Source of the DNA: Vibrio owensii CAIM 1854 = LMG 25443
GTDB lineage: Bacteria; Pseudomonadota; Gammaproteobacteria; Enterobacterales; Vibrionaceae
Direction: 5' to 3'
NCBI RefSeq assembly: GCF_000817815.1
Contig: NZ_JPRD01000011.1
Coordinates: 62,001-126,000, forward strand
DNA: 64,000 bases
Shown: in pieces, positions 53,417 through 62,738 of the stretch
How the letters are laid out: each line of letters starts with the position of its first letter
Position numbering within the stretch: position 1 is the first letter of the stretch
The notes under the pieces: model-generated
Told to the model about the DNA's origin: nothing
The model's input: only the letters and a program-made list of their open reading frames with translations
Databases searched by the model: none
Program-made: the position numbers and the translations under genes

Positions 53417-54523
53417 ATGTCAGAGACAGCAGCAGAAAACCAAGTAAGCCAGACGCCGCAACCTGTTAATAAGGTCAAGCGCACAACCAATGCATTATTG
53501 GCACTCACTATGGTGTCCATTGGTACAGCGATTGTGGCAGATCGCATCATTCCGACGACCGATAATGTCCGCGTGGAAGGCAATGTCGTCTCATTGATCC
53601 CACAAGTTTCTGGCCAAGTAGACAGCGTCAGCATTAAGCCAAATACCCAAGTCAAAAAAGGCGATGTGCTACTGCAAATCAATACCACCGATCACCAGAT
53701 TGCGGTCAAACAAGCAGAAGCAAAGCTCAAAATCGCAGGACAGAATGTTGGCTCGCAAATGGCAGGTGTGATGTCAGCACAAGCTCAATTGACCACCGCG
53801 CTCGTGGCACAAGAAAATGCTAAACGCCAAGGGCAGCGAGTTTTAGCCATGGCAGAAAAAGGCGTGGTTTCAAAATCAGATGCAGACACTACTCGCGCGG
53901 CCATTGCTCAAGCGAATGCCGATGTCGTTAACGCCAAAGCGAATCTAGAAAAAGCAAAAGCTCAGGTGGGAGCGGCAGGTGAAGAGAATGCTCAGATCCA
54001 ATCGGCTTTACTGGAACTGCAACAAGCGCAACTGAACTTATCACGCACGACAATGCGAGCACCTTCTGATGGCGCTGTGACCAATTTTAATTTGTCGCAA
54101 GGCGCTTATGCCACGGCAGGTTCTCCCTTGATGACGTTTGTTGAAAGCGACGGCTTATGGCTTGAAGCGTTCTTCCGCGAAAACAGCATGGGCAATATTA
54201 ACGCCGGAGATAAAGTTGAAATTGCGCTCGATTATGCTCCAGGGCAAACCTTCTTTGGCACAGTATCTTCTGTAGATTTAGGGGTTGCATGGGGCGCGAA
54301 TAATCAGCCAGGCACCTTAGCCACCGTAAAAAATCAAAATGGTTGGCTTCGCGATACACAGCGTATGCCCGTGACCATTAAGCTCGATGATAAACATGCA
54401 GCTGACTTCATGCGCATCGGTGGACAAGCAGATGTGGTGATCTACACCGAGAGCAATGCTCTATTTAACTTTCTGGGCAAGATTTGGATCAACCTAGTGA
54501 GCGTGTTCTCTTATGTTAGATAG
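53417..54523 (+). CDS. HlyD/EmrA-type membrane fusion protein
   Basis: This 368-residue periplasmic adaptor has an N-terminal transmembrane helix (about 25-45), a biotinyl-lipoyl domain (VEGNVVSLIPQVSGQVDSVSIKPNTQVKKGDVLLQI) and an Ala/Gln/Lys-rich coiled-coil hairpin (about 90-200). The barrel domain (about 210-340) follows. The start is taken at ATG 53417; an in-frame GTG at 53405 is an alternative. The gene overlaps the next inner-membrane gene by 11 bp, indicating a complex with it. Confidence 0.88.
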   Translation: MSETAAENQVSQTPQPVNKVKRTTNALLALTMVSIGTAIVADRIIPTTDNVRVEGNVVSLIPQVSGQVDSVSIKPNTQVKKGDVLLQINTTDHQIAVKQAEAKLKIAGQNVGSQMAGVMSAQAQLTTALVAQENAKRQGQRVLAMAEKGVVSKSDADTTRAAIAQANADVVNAKANLEKAKAQVGAAGEENAQIQSALLELQQAQLNLSRTTMRAPSDGAVTNFNLSQGAYATAGSPLMTFVESDGLWLEAFFRENSMGNINAGDKVEIALDYAPGQTFFGTVSSVDLGVAWGANNQPGTLATVKNQNGWLRDTQRMPVTIKLDDKHAADFMRIGGQADVVIYTESNALFNFLGKIWINLVSVFSYVR

Positions 54524-55514
54524 TCTGACCCAAGCACAAGAACGTCGAATACTGCGCTATGTTGTCACTGTAGGTTTGGCTACTTTTATCGCGTTATGGT
54601 TTAACTGGCCTTTGGCATTTTGTACGCCTCTTTTGACGGCAAAATTCATCGTCGATAAACCGCAATTTCATATTCTGCATGTCAAACAACTTGGCTATGC
54701 GTTGATCTCCACCGCGGTCATTGGCTTTTTGGTATCGAGCGGCTTGCCAGAGTACAAAATAGGTTTTTTGGCTGTACTTTCGTTGGGCATGTTGTGGAGC
54801 TATTACCTATTTACCGATCCAAAATGGGTAATGTTTGCCACTTTCTTAATGATTGCCCTGATTTTGATTCCATCGGTTACCATCATCGACAAGCAAGCCG
54901 CGTTAGACGTGGGCATCGGTTTTGCGTTTTCTGGTATCGTCGCCGTAGCGCTTTACGGGATGTCGCATGTTTACTTCCCAGAAGAGGATGCGACTGAATT
55001 TGCTGGCTTCCCCCCTTCCCCCATAAGCAAAGAAGTTCGTTGGAATGCTGCGATTCGAGCTTGGATGATGTCGTTTCCTTTAGTTTGCTTTTATTTCTAT
55101 TTCCAACTGTCACAAATATTACTCACGGTTGCGTTTGTCATGCTGCTTTCTCTGATGGCAACCAGCGACAAAGCGGGCAAAACATCATTGTTTTTTGTTA
55201 TCAGTAATGTGTTAGGAGGACTACTCGCTTTCGCCGCATTCGTTACCATTTCTCTGGTGCCAAATATGTACATCTACATGCTAGTGATGTTGGTGGTTAT
55301 TACGTTACTTGGGACCAAGATTTACACCGAGCCCGCCAAAGCCCCAGTCTACGCCACTGCATTTACGGGCTTTATGGTGTTAATGGGTACCTCCATGAGC
55401 AGCGGTGCGCTAGACGATAAGTTTTACGTTCGGATATGGCAGTTAGTGTTGGTCGTTGCCTACATGGTATTTGTGACCTATTTCTTCGAATCTCGCGACA
55501 AGAAGACCGCGTAG
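54513..55514 (+). CDS. DUF2955/FUSC-type inner-membrane protein
   Basis: This 333-residue multi-pass protein has about nine to ten hydrophobic segments in two clusters (about 15-155 and 185-325) separated by a polar loop (about 160-182). It is of the DUF2955/FUSC type that partners HlyD-like fusion proteins, for example aromatic acid efflux (AaeB-like) or fusaric acid resistance. It lacks the typical large FUSC cytoplasmic domains. It overlaps the HlyD-like gene by 11 bp. Its substrate is unknown. Confidence 0.8.
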   Translation: MLDSLTQAQERRILRYVVTVGLATFIALWFNWPLAFCTPLLTAKFIVDKPQFHILHVKQLGYALISTAVIGFLVSSGLPEYKIGFLAVLSLGMLWSYYLFTDPKWVMFATFLMIALILIPSVTIIDKQAALDVGIGFAFSGIVAVALYGMSHVYFPEEDATEFAGFPPSPISKEVRWNAAIRAWMMSFPLVCFYFYFQLSQILLTVAFVMLLSLMATSDKAGKTSLFFVISNVLGGLLAFAAFVTISLVPNMYIYMLVMLVVITLLGTKIYTEPAKAPVYATAFTGFMVLMGTSMSSGALDDKFYVRIWQLVLVVAYMVFVTYFFESRDKKTA

Positions 55515-55647
55515 TCGCATTAAGCTTGGGCACTTTATGTTGCTCAAGCTTTCATCACTATTGTCGCAAACTGGCAATGAATACTTCATCAAATTGGTAA
55601 TCTCATACCTTTCATATTGTTATTCACTGAAGGATGGGAAATACGCC

Positions 55648-56667
55648 ATGCTCGATTCACTCGCTCAAAAATTCATTCCACCAAAGCCCTACCTTGTGCT
55701 AGGCAACCGCATGTTTTTGCTTTCTATCGTGCTTCTTATCATCAGCGCGTATTTTTATGATGTCGGAGAAGCTTTTGTGGCGGTGGAAGTGGGAATCATC
55801 CACTACCTATACAATCTCAAATTCAGTACGACAAAAGACACCCTACTAGGTAGCCTCCATCCTTTGGTCATGACATTAGTTGCGGTACCACTTTCCATGG
55901 TACCTATCACTTATGCACCTTTTACTAGTGCGCTGTTTGCCTTCTTGCTCGTCATAACAGAGCGCGATAAACACCACCAAGGAGTACCAAAGTACATTCT
56001 GCCGCTGACGTTTATGTTGTTATCGATGATGATGCCGGTAGATATCCCAGCCACAGAACTTATGCTTCAACGTTCAGTATCGGTTGTGCTTGGCATCACT
56101 GTTGCGATCATTGCTAGTACGTTGGTTTGGACAAACGCCAACACCCAGAATGGCTCGATGAGCACCACACATAAAATTGGTCGTGCTGATCTCAAGTACT
56201 CCAGCCGCAAAGCGCTTGGGATTGGCTTGGTGCTGTCGCTAGGTATATGGGGTGGCACAGGAGCCGTTTTAGGTGCTTACCTATTTATGATGATCCACAG
56301 CCCGTTCAGCAAAGATTTAGCACCGAAAGCTTGGCAACGTTTGAACGGAACCTTGCTTGGCGCATTAGTTTATTTGCCTGTGGGATTGCTATTGGGCTCG
56401 TTCAACTCCGACATGGCAATGACAATAACCATGTGGGTTTTGGTCATCGCTTCGCTTTACGGCATCCTTGTGTATCTCGAACACAACTACACCATTGCCA
56501 CGGCTTGTATCATGCTGCTTATTCTTACTGTATCGGTAGGTCCTTTTAATCCGGAAATGGCTGAGTTGATCTTTTCCCAGCGAGTATTATTCACCGTAAT
56601 TGGCGGCGCTGCCATGGTGGCTCTTGGGGTATTGATACCACTTAATGAGAAAGAGATAACTGCATAA
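55648..56667 (+). CDS. FUSC-type membrane protein, second subunit
   Basis: This 339-residue multi-pass protein starts MLDSLAQKF from ATG 55648 (AAGGATGGG upstream). Another in-frame codon lies at 55537, but the extra residues do not look conserved. The N-terminus resembles that of the previous protein (MLDSLTQ), suggesting related or duplicated halves. With the previous gene it may replace one long AaeB/FUSC protein. It ends at a terminator. Confidence 0.78.
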   Translation: MLDSLAQKFIPPKPYLVLGNRMFLLSIVLLIISAYFYDVGEAFVAVEVGIIHYLYNLKFSTTKDTLLGSLHPLVMTLVAVPLSMVPITYAPFTSALFAFLLVITERDKHHQGVPKYILPLTFMLLSMMMPVDIPATELMLQRSVSVVLGITVAIIASTLVWTNANTQNGSMSTTHKIGRADLKYSSRKALGIGLVLSLGIWGGTGAVLGAYLFMMIHSPFSKDLAPKAWQRLNGTLLGALVYLPVGLLLGSFNSDMAMTITMWVLVIASLYGILVYLEHNYTIATACIMLLILTVSVGPFNPEMAELIFSQRVLFTVIGGAAMVALGVLIPLNEKEITA

Positions 56668-56670
56668 AAG

Positions 56671-56700
56671 GAAAAGCCTCCCAATTAAAGGGAGGCTTTC
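56671..56700. terminator. Bidirectional terminator between FUSC and LysR genes
   Basis: GAAAAGCCTCCC (56671-56682) / GGGAGGCTTTC (56690-56700), one mismatched A, loop AATTAAA. It lies between two convergent genes. Confidence 0.8.
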
Positions 56701-56732
56701 CATTGAACAGTTTGGTTTTAATTGGATGCAAA

Positions 56733-57602
56733 TCAAACATACCGCTTCACAAAGTCAATAAAAGTACGGTCGGCGATGGATAGATAGCCTTGTTTTCGCC
56801 ACGCAAGTGCAAGGTCGAGCTTAACGCTCGGTTCAAATGGAATACCCACTACACCTTGCTCATGTTGTGTCACCAATTCTAGGAGCGCAGTAATAGCAAA
56901 TTCTTGTTTAACGATACTCAGAATGAGCGGCAGCAAGTTGGTTTCGAATGAGGACTTCATCGTAAAGCCATGCTCTTCGCTGACGTGGTCTAAGAATTCT
57001 CGGTGGAAGTAGCCATGTTGGAACATCACCAAATCATGCTCGAAAAACTGATCAAATGTGATGGCATCACGCTGAGCTAAGTCATGTTCCGGAGCCACGA
57101 CGGCAACCATTTGGCTAGTAAACAAATGGTCAGTTTCTAAGTCGTCTGGTACATCGTCACAGCTGATCACGCCAATATCGAGCTGACCATTAAGTAACAT
57201 TCGACGAATAGACTGAGTTCCCGCCTCCACCAGCGTCAGCTTTAAATCTGGATACTGGCTCTTAAACGCCATGACAATTCGAGGGAAAAAATAACTGCCC
57301 ATCATTGAAGGCGTACCAAGGCGCACTTCCCCTTTGGCTAAACCTTTGAGTTCATCAATTGCTAACTGCGCATCGTGTAACTGCTGAATTACTCGCTTAG
57401 CGTGAACCAACAAGGTTTCCCCTTCTTTGGTTAAGCTGATTTTCTTTTCTTCTCGGCGAAACAGCGTCACGCCAAGAGACTGTTCGAACTTCTTAATTGA
57501 AATACTTAACGCTGGCTGAGCAATGTGCAAAGCCTTAGCTGCATGAGTAATGTTGCCGTGTTCCGCGACCGCCAAAAAGTGTTTAAGTTGTTTCGATTCC
57601 AT
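56733..57602 (-). CDS. LysR-family transcriptional regulator
   Basis: This is a 289-residue LysR protein from ATG 57602 (an in-frame codon at 57623 would add seven). The HTH (KQLKHFLAVAEHGNITHAAKALHIAQPALSISIKKFE, about 4-40) is canonical, with the LGVTLFRREEKKISLT linker. The effector domain follows (VRLGTPSMMGSYFFPRI). It is divergent from the MFS gene at 57.7 kb with a 112-bp spacer, so it probably controls that gene. Confidence 0.92.
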   Translation of the reverse strand: MESKQLKHFLAVAEHGNITHAAKALHIAQPALSISIKKFEQSLGVTLFRREEKKISLTKEGETLLVHAKRVIQQLHDAQLAIDELKGLAKGEVRLGTPSMMGSYFFPRIVMAFKSQYPDLKLTLVEAGTQSIRRMLLNGQLDIGVISCDDVPDDLETDHLFTSQMVAVVAPEHDLAQRDAITFDQFFEHDLVMFQHGYFHREFLDHVSEEHGFTMKSSFETNLLPLILSIVKQEFAITALLELVTQHEQGVVGIPFEPSVKLDLALAWRKQGYLSIADRTFIDFVKRYV

Positions 57603-57714
57603 TAGATCAAAAATATATACCAACCATATTTTTAATATATTTTTTCAATCCACAACTAACTGATAGATTGATCACAGTTTCTTTATATTTGCTCGCTCGC
57701 ATTAGGCAGGACTC

Positions 57715-58926
57715 ATGGTCAGTTTCGGCACTCCGGAATACAAACGCATTACGCTATCTCTGGCACTCGGCTCGTTTTTAGTTTTCTCGAACCTATATCT
57801 CCTTCAGCCGATGCTGCCAAGCTTTGCGGCGCACTTTCAGATCTCGGAAACGCAGGTCAACTGGCTATTCGCCGCCACCACACTGGCTCTCTCCTTTAGC
57901 TTGGTCCCGATGGCTGTGCTCTCTGAATCGATTGGGCGCAAACCTGTAATGATGTTTGGTCTGTTTTCGATCCCTGCAATTTCTGCATTAATGCTGCTTG
58001 GCGATTCGTTTTTGTTCTTAGTGGTTTGTCGCGCTTTGATCGGTGTTGCGCTTGCCGCGTTTGCTGCTGTTGCCGTTGCTTATATGGCGGAAGAGCTAGA
58101 TAAACACGCATTTTCAATGGCGATCGGTACTTATATCGCAGCCAATTCATTGGGAGGGATCGCAGGACGTATCAGCGGAGGTTTGCTGGCAGACAACTTC
58201 AGCATCGATGTCGCCATCGAAGTTATGATGCTATTCACCCTTATCGGTGTGGTCAGCGTGCATTACTTGCTACCAAAACAGAAAAACTTTACTCCTTCTT
58301 CGAGCAGTTTAAGGCACCACAATAAAGCTATTATCGGACACTTCAAAAATCAACGTGTGTGGTTCGCTATGCTGATTGGCGGTTTGAACTTTGCATTGTT
58401 CGTCAACCTCTATTCGGTAATGGGTTTCCGCTTAGTCAGTGCGCCACATAATGTGCCTGTCGGGTTAGCTTCTCTCATATTTGTTTGCTACCTAGGTGGT
58501 ACGTTTTCTTCCCGTTGTGCCGGACATTGGAGTAAACGCTTTTCACCGATACTTGGCATGTTTTTAGGCTCTATCGTCAGTATGGCTGGCATGTGGATCG
58601 CAGTAATTGAAAGCATACCTGCAATGTTGACAGGTTTGTTATTGATCAGCTTCGGTGCGTTCTTCACTCACACGCTCGCCTACGGTTGGGTTGGACAAAA
58701 CGCAACACAAGCAAAAGCGACGGCGACCGCATTGTATCTCGTGCATTACTATATTGGCGGCAGTTTAGGTGGATTCCTATTGCTCTATTGCTGGCAAAAC
58801 GGCGGTTGGTCGAGTGTACTCATCGGTGGCAGTTCACTGTACATTGCCATGTTCGCTGCTATCGCATTCTTAAAACACATCACAGAGCGAATCGACGCTG
58901 GCGATAACGCAGACATAACGGCTTAA
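57715..58926 (+). CDS. MFS transporter (putative drug/solute efflux)
   Basis: This 403-residue, 12-helix permease contains the MFS motif A-like loop SESIGRKPVMMFGL (about 63-76). Its N-terminal NLYLLQPMLPSFAAHFQISETQVNWLFAATTLALSF is similar to YnfM/CmlA-type efflux proteins. The probable regulator is the divergent LysR gene. The substrate cannot be inferred. Confidence 0.9.
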   Translation: MVSFGTPEYKRITLSLALGSFLVFSNLYLLQPMLPSFAAHFQISETQVNWLFAATTLALSFSLVPMAVLSESIGRKPVMMFGLFSIPAISALMLLGDSFLFLVVCRALIGVALAAFAAVAVAYMAEELDKHAFSMAIGTYIAANSLGGIAGRISGGLLADNFSIDVAIEVMMLFTLIGVVSVHYLLPKQKNFTPSSSSLRHHNKAIIGHFKNQRVWFAMLIGGLNFALFVNLYSVMGFRLVSAPHNVPVGLASLIFVCYLGGTFSSRCAGHWSKRFSPILGMFLGSIVSMAGMWIAVIESIPAMLTGLLLISFGAFFTHTLAYGWVGQNATQAKATATALYLVHYYIGGSLGGFLLLYCWQNGGWSSVLIGGSSLYIAMFAAIAFLKHITERIDAGDNADITA

Positions 58927-59008
58927 TGAAGCGTTAAGCCTTATTGGTTTTATGTTGTGGCGCTGGTCTGCTATGCTTGCGCCACATTCATAAAAGCAAG
59001 AAAGTCGT

Positions 59009-59590
59009 ATGCCAACGCGCTCAACACAAGAATCACCAAACACCGATATCAATGCGATCACAGAGCAAGTCGATCAATGGCTCAATGATGTCGTGATCGG
59101 GTTAAATCTCTGCCCGTTCGCCGCTAAGCCTCAGCGCAATAAACAAATCAAAATTTTCGTGAGTGAAGCCTCGCAAGAAGAAGCTCTACTTGAAGACATT
59201 TTGCTGCAATTGATCGAACTCAGTAATACCGAGCCAGAAAAACTGGAGACAACCTTGGTTGTGGTTCCAAACATGCTGCAAGATTTCTGGGATTACAACT
59301 TCTTCATTGATTGGGTTGAAGGCTTGATCAAACAGCAAGATTGGGAAGGCATTTTCCAAGTTGCCACCTTCTATCCTGATTACTGCTTTGGCGGTGCAGA
59401 ACCAGAAGATGATGAAAACCTGACGAATCGCTCTCCATACCCAGTGTTTCATTTGATCCGTGAAGAGAGCATGGAAAAGGTACTTAAGCACTACCCTGAT
59501 CCAGAGTCCATTCCAGATACTAACATCGCACGTGTCTCAGCGCTTTCAGAAGAAGAACGTAAGAAGCTCTTCCCTTACCTATTCCGTTAA
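59009..59590 (+). CDS. DUF1415 family protein
   Basis: This is a 193-residue soluble acidic protein. The conserved segments VIGLNLCPFA (about 30-39), VVVPNMLQDFWDYNFFIDWVEGLI (about 87-110) and VATFYPDYCFGG...NRSPYPVFHLIREESM (about 120-155) identify DUF1415. Function of the family is unknown. GCAAGAAAG precedes the ATG. The following MazG-like gene lies on the same strand 72 bp further, so cotranscription is possible. Confidence 0.88.
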   Translation: MPTRSTQESPNTDINAITEQVDQWLNDVVIGLNLCPFAAKPQRNKQIKIFVSEASQEEALLEDILLQLIELSNTEPEKLETTLVVVPNMLQDFWDYNFFIDWVEGLIKQQDWEGIFQVATFYPDYCFGGAEPEDDENLTNRSPYPVFHLIREESMEKVLKHYPDPESIPDTNIARVSALSEEERKKLFPYLFR

Positions 59591-59662
59591 AACTCACTCC
59601 CCAAGAGACAGATTTCTAACCAGTTAGAATGGGATCACTTGGGGATTAAAGTTCGGTTTGAT

Positions 59663-60274
59663 ATGATTGCGACTTCAATCGATTCAATGGACATTAGAAT
59701 GCAACTGTCAAAGCTAACCCAAGAGATTTTTGATCACCTATACCGTGACATCACCGAGTTCCGTAGCACTTTCGACCTACCAGTGGCGGATGTTGCAAGC
59801 CTAGACGCACAAGCAGATACGCTACACACTTCTCTTGCGATCGAAGAGCTTACTGAACTAGCGGAAGCGGATTGCAAAACAGAGCAAGCAGACGCAATCA
59901 TTGACAGCGTTTACGTTCTAATGGGTCGTCTAGTACACCTTGGTGACAGCAAAGTTGAAGATAACCTAGCGATCAGCTACCTGATCGATCTACTGCTTAA
60001 CGTAGCGGTGAACCGTGGTATCAACTTTATCCCTTGCTGGGACGAAGTGCACTCAAGCAACATGAGCAAAGTGTGTCGCAACGAACAAGAATACGCAGAA
60101 ACAGAAGCGTTCTATGCTGAACAAGGCATCAAGCTGATGGCGGTTCAAAAAGGCGAATACATCATTGCGAAATGCGCAGAAGATTTTGTATCTGAAGGCA
60201 AAACGGTACGTAAAGGCAAGGTCCTAAAATCAGTTTACTACCGCCCTGCAGACCTCAAGCCACTTACACAGTAA
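59663..60274 (+). CDS. MazG-like/phosphoribosyl-ATP pyrophosphohydrolase-fold protein
   Basis: This is a protein of about 203 residues with an all-alpha NTP pyrophosphatase pattern: LAIEELTELAEADCK (ExxE) and QADAIIDSVYVLMG (helix with Asp residues) near 62-100. The C-terminal part is basic. Similar proteins occur across Vibrio as hypothetical NTPase-like proteins. ATG at 59663 is chosen; the longest frame begins with TTG at 59639. Codon use is favourable. The role may be nucleotide clean-up, not shown. Confidence 0.75.
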   Translation: MIATSIDSMDIRMQLSKLTQEIFDHLYRDITEFRSTFDLPVADVASLDAQADTLHTSLAIEELTELAEADCKTEQADAIIDSVYVLMGRLVHLGDSKVEDNLAISYLIDLLLNVAVNRGINFIPCWDEVHSSNMSKVCRNEQEYAETEAFYAEQGIKLMAVQKGEYIIAKCAEDFVSEGKTVRKGKVLKSVYYRPADLKPLTQ

Positions 60275-60304
60275 GTCGTCGATTAGGCACTACAGATAAA
60301 ATTC

Positions 60305-60340
60305 AGCGCCCACAATACTCGATATTGTGGGCGCTTTTTT
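60305..60340 (+). terminator. Terminator of the MazG-like gene
   Basis: Perfect 13-bp stem AGCGCCCACAATA (60305-60317) / TATTGTGGGCGCT (60323-60335), followed by a T run. Confidence 0.92.
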
Positions 60341-60509
60341 ATGTCCTCTCAGAGCCTGATTACTTAAAAGTTAAGCTTCATTGAATCTCTGGTCAATGAA
60401 GCTAAATCCATGCTTTTAACGCCACTAAACACCTGTTCAGTATTTATTGATATTTCTGAGGTCTATCTCTCTGATAACCTAATCTTAATTACCATATCGT
60501 GGATTACCT

Positions 60510-60833
60510 ATGATTCATATATCTCAAGTGTTGCCGTTAGTCGAAAAACAGCTCAAAGAATTGCAGCCTAAAGAAGCGGTAGAGTTTAAGACTTACAAAA
60601 GAGATCGCGGTTTTCTGATTTACTGTCTAGCAGATAGCCAGTTCCAAGTTGTTGAAATGGGATATCACAACCAAACGTTGACGGGAGATTTGGTCAGTAC
60701 GCGTAAACACGTTAAAAAAGCCCTCAGACGAGAGTTCCCGAGAAGTAATAAAGCTTGGGTGGAGTATTTTCAGAATGTCGATAACCCATTAGATGTCAAG
60801 AAGCCCCATCCACATCAGATGCCTCTGTTTTAG
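60510..60833 (+). CDS. Hypothetical protein, 107 aa
   Basis: This is a small basic cytoplasmic protein of unknown family, containing KTYKRDRGFLIYCLADSQFQVVE and KHVKKALRREFPRSNKAW, and ending in KPHPHQMPLF. No signal peptide or membrane segment. It is separated from the MazG-like gene by a terminator and from convergent btuD by 50 bp. Conserved spacing of charge suggests a real gene. Confidence 0.65.
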   Translation: MIHISQVLPLVEKQLKELQPKEAVEFKTYKRDRGFLIYCLADSQFQVVEMGYHNQTLTGDLVSTRKHVKKALRREFPRSNKAWVEYFQNVDNPLDVKKPHPHQMPLF

Positions 60834-60886
60834 TCTCACTACAAATAAACGCTTGGCATCTGGATGCTCTGTATTTCTTTAGGATA

Positions 60887-61654
60887 CTAATCAAAAATTA
60901 GATACGGCCTTTCTTCTACCAAGACCTTCTTAACTTGAGTTTGGAACACCTCAGCTAATCCTTCTTCTGATAGCACTTCGTCGGCGTTACCGGAAGAATG
61001 CAATACGCCGTTATTGAGCAGCAGTACCTTGTCAGCATGCCTAAGCGTTCGGTTTAGGTCGTGGTTTGCGACCAACACCCCAATACCTTGCGCAGCGACG
61101 GCATTAATGAGCTGATATAGCAGTCCTTCTTGGGCAATATCGAGCGGCGCTGCGGGTTCATCCAAAATCAATAACTGAGAGTAAGGGTTAATCGTACGCC
61201 ACACTTGCAAACACACTCCGGCTAGACGGACACGTTGCCATTCACCGCCGGATAATGTCTGAATACTTCGATGAAGCTTGTCTTGCAGTTGCACCAGTTC
61301 AATAACGATATTAACAGCATCTCTTACTTTGTCATCGCTGATATTGGCACCCATAGGCAATGAAAGTGCTAAGTATTGAAAGACATCAACATTGAATGCG
61401 GGCCTTGATTGCTGACACAAATACCCGCGGATATGCGCTTGTTCTGAAAGTGGCATTGTGAGCAGGTCGTTATTGTCGACAAGTACTTCCCCACTCACGC
61501 CTTCACGCTGAGTTAAGGTGCCAGATATCGCACCAAGCAATGTACTCTTTCCTGAGCCGTTTGGACCCACGACATGAACAACCTCACCCGGCTTACATTC
61601 AAAGGAGAGCGGTAGCAGTCGACTTCCAACTGCAATGTGCTTAACGTGCATCAT
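60887..61654 (-). CDS. btuD: Vitamin B12 ABC transporter ATP-binding protein
   Basis: This 255-residue ABC ATPase has Walker [10 protein letters not shown] (about 32-40), the signature [17 protein letters not shown] (about 120-136) and Walker [16 protein letters not shown] (about 150-164). It overlaps btuC by 14 bp. With BtuC and a periplasmic BtuF (not in this window) it imports cobalamin. The cobalamin assignment follows from similarity to BtuC/BtuD length and order. Confidence 0.9.
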   Translation of the reverse strand: MMHVKHIAVGSRLLPLSFECKPGEVVHVVGPNGSGKSTLLGAISGTLTQREGVSGEVLVDNNDLLTMPLSEQAHIRGYLCQQSRPAFNVDVFQYLALSLPMGANISDDKVRDAVNIVIELVQLQDKLHRSIQTLSGGEWQRVRLAGVCLQVWRTINPYSQLLILDEPAAPLDIAQEGLLYQLINAVAAQGIGVLVANHDLNRTLRHADKVLLLNNGVLHSSGNADEVLSEEGLAEVFQTQVKKVLVEERPYLIFD

Positions 61655-62636
61655 GACTTTTCACCAGCATCCAAATGAAGATAGGTGCGCCGATAGAAGT
61701 GGTCATCACTCCAAGCGGCAGCTCAGCAGAATCGAGCAACAAACGTGCGCCGATATCAGCAAACACCAATAAGGCTGCGCCAGATATCGCAGAAAGAGGC
61801 AACAGGTAACGATTTTCTGTACCAAACGCTAATCGAAGCAAATGCGGCACGACTAGGCCCACAAAGCTAATGATCCCACCCAACGCAACGGAACCACCAA
61901 CAAGTACGGAGATTGCCAAAATGAGTTTCCAGCGCATCTGATGAACATCAATACCCAGTTGAGTGGCATGGATTTCCCCTAGCATCAACTTATCAAGCGG
62001 TTTGCCCTTGCAGCAGAGCCAAATCAGCACAGGTAGCATGACCAAAGTGACGGTGTGTTGATACCAACTTGCACCACCAATGCTGCCCATTAGCCAGTAC
62101 ATTAACTGACGTAGGCTTAAGTCATCGCTAAAGTAGAATGCCCACGTCACAATGGCGCTCGACAAAATACCCAGTGCAACGCCGACGAGCAGCAGCCTTG
62201 CAGTAGTGAGATGCATTGCCCTTGCGATACCAACCAATATGACGGTAAACAACATCGAACCGGCAATGGCAGCCAACATAAAGATCATCGGAGAAGGTAA
62301 AACTGGCAAGGCAAACATGACGAGCACCATTGCCAAGCTCGCGCCACCGGAGATCCCGAGAACGCCGGGTTCGGCTAATACGTTCCCGAGTAGAACTTGT
62401 AAGGTAGCACCAGAGACCGCCAATGCTGCCCCGATAATGGCGGCAGAAACCAAACGTGGCAGGCGTAAATCCAACAAGAGTTTTTGTTCAAATGCAGAGA
62501 GAGACTGAAAAGGAGAAAGGAATACCTCTCCGACCATCAAGTGGATAGCAGAGAGCAGCACGAGAATCACTGACATGATCAAAAGATTGCGTTGCCAGCG
62601 TCGTTCCTTGTTCAGGATAAGTTGTTGAAAATCCAT
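61641..62636 (-). CDS. btuC: Vitamin B12 ABC transporter permease
   Basis: This 331-residue FecCD-type permease has about ten membrane helices. [43 protein letters not shown] is the FecCD signature near 45-90, and [31 protein letters not shown] (about 246-276) is the coupling-helix region. E. coli BtuC is 326 aa. ATG at 62636 is preferred to an in-frame TTG at 62654. It leads the btuCD pair; an iron-siderophore permease would look similar. Confidence 0.88.
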   Translation of the reverse strand: MDFQQLILNKERRWQRNLLIMSVILVLLSAIHLMVGEVFLSPFQSLSAFEQKLLLDLRLPRLVSAAIIGAALAVSGATLQVLLGNVLAEPGVLGISGGASLAMVLVMFALPVLPSPMIFMLAAIAGSMLFTVILVGIARAMHLTTARLLLVGVALGILSSAIVTWAFYFSDDLSLRQLMYWLMGSIGGASWYQHTVTLVMLPVLIWLCCKGKPLDKLMLGEIHATQLGIDVHQMRWKLILAISVLVGGSVALGGIISFVGLVVPHLLRLAFGTENRYLLPLSAISGAALLVFADIGARLLLDSAELPLGVMTTSIGAPIFIWMLVKSHDAR

Positions 62637-62655
62637 AGTAGCCGATAAATACAAA

Positions 62656-62683
62656 CGAGGCTTAACCTTACAGTTAAGCCTCG
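62656..62683 (-). terminator. Terminator between astE and btuC
   Basis: CGAGGCTTAAC (62656-62666) / GTTAAGCCTCG (62673-62683), perfect 11-bp stem, then TTTGTATTT on the minus strand. It separates astE from btuCD. Confidence 0.65.
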
Positions 62684-62738
62684 GTAAATTGCAAATGTGT
62701 TCTTACGCTTTATTCGCCGAAATTAAAGCGATATGGCA

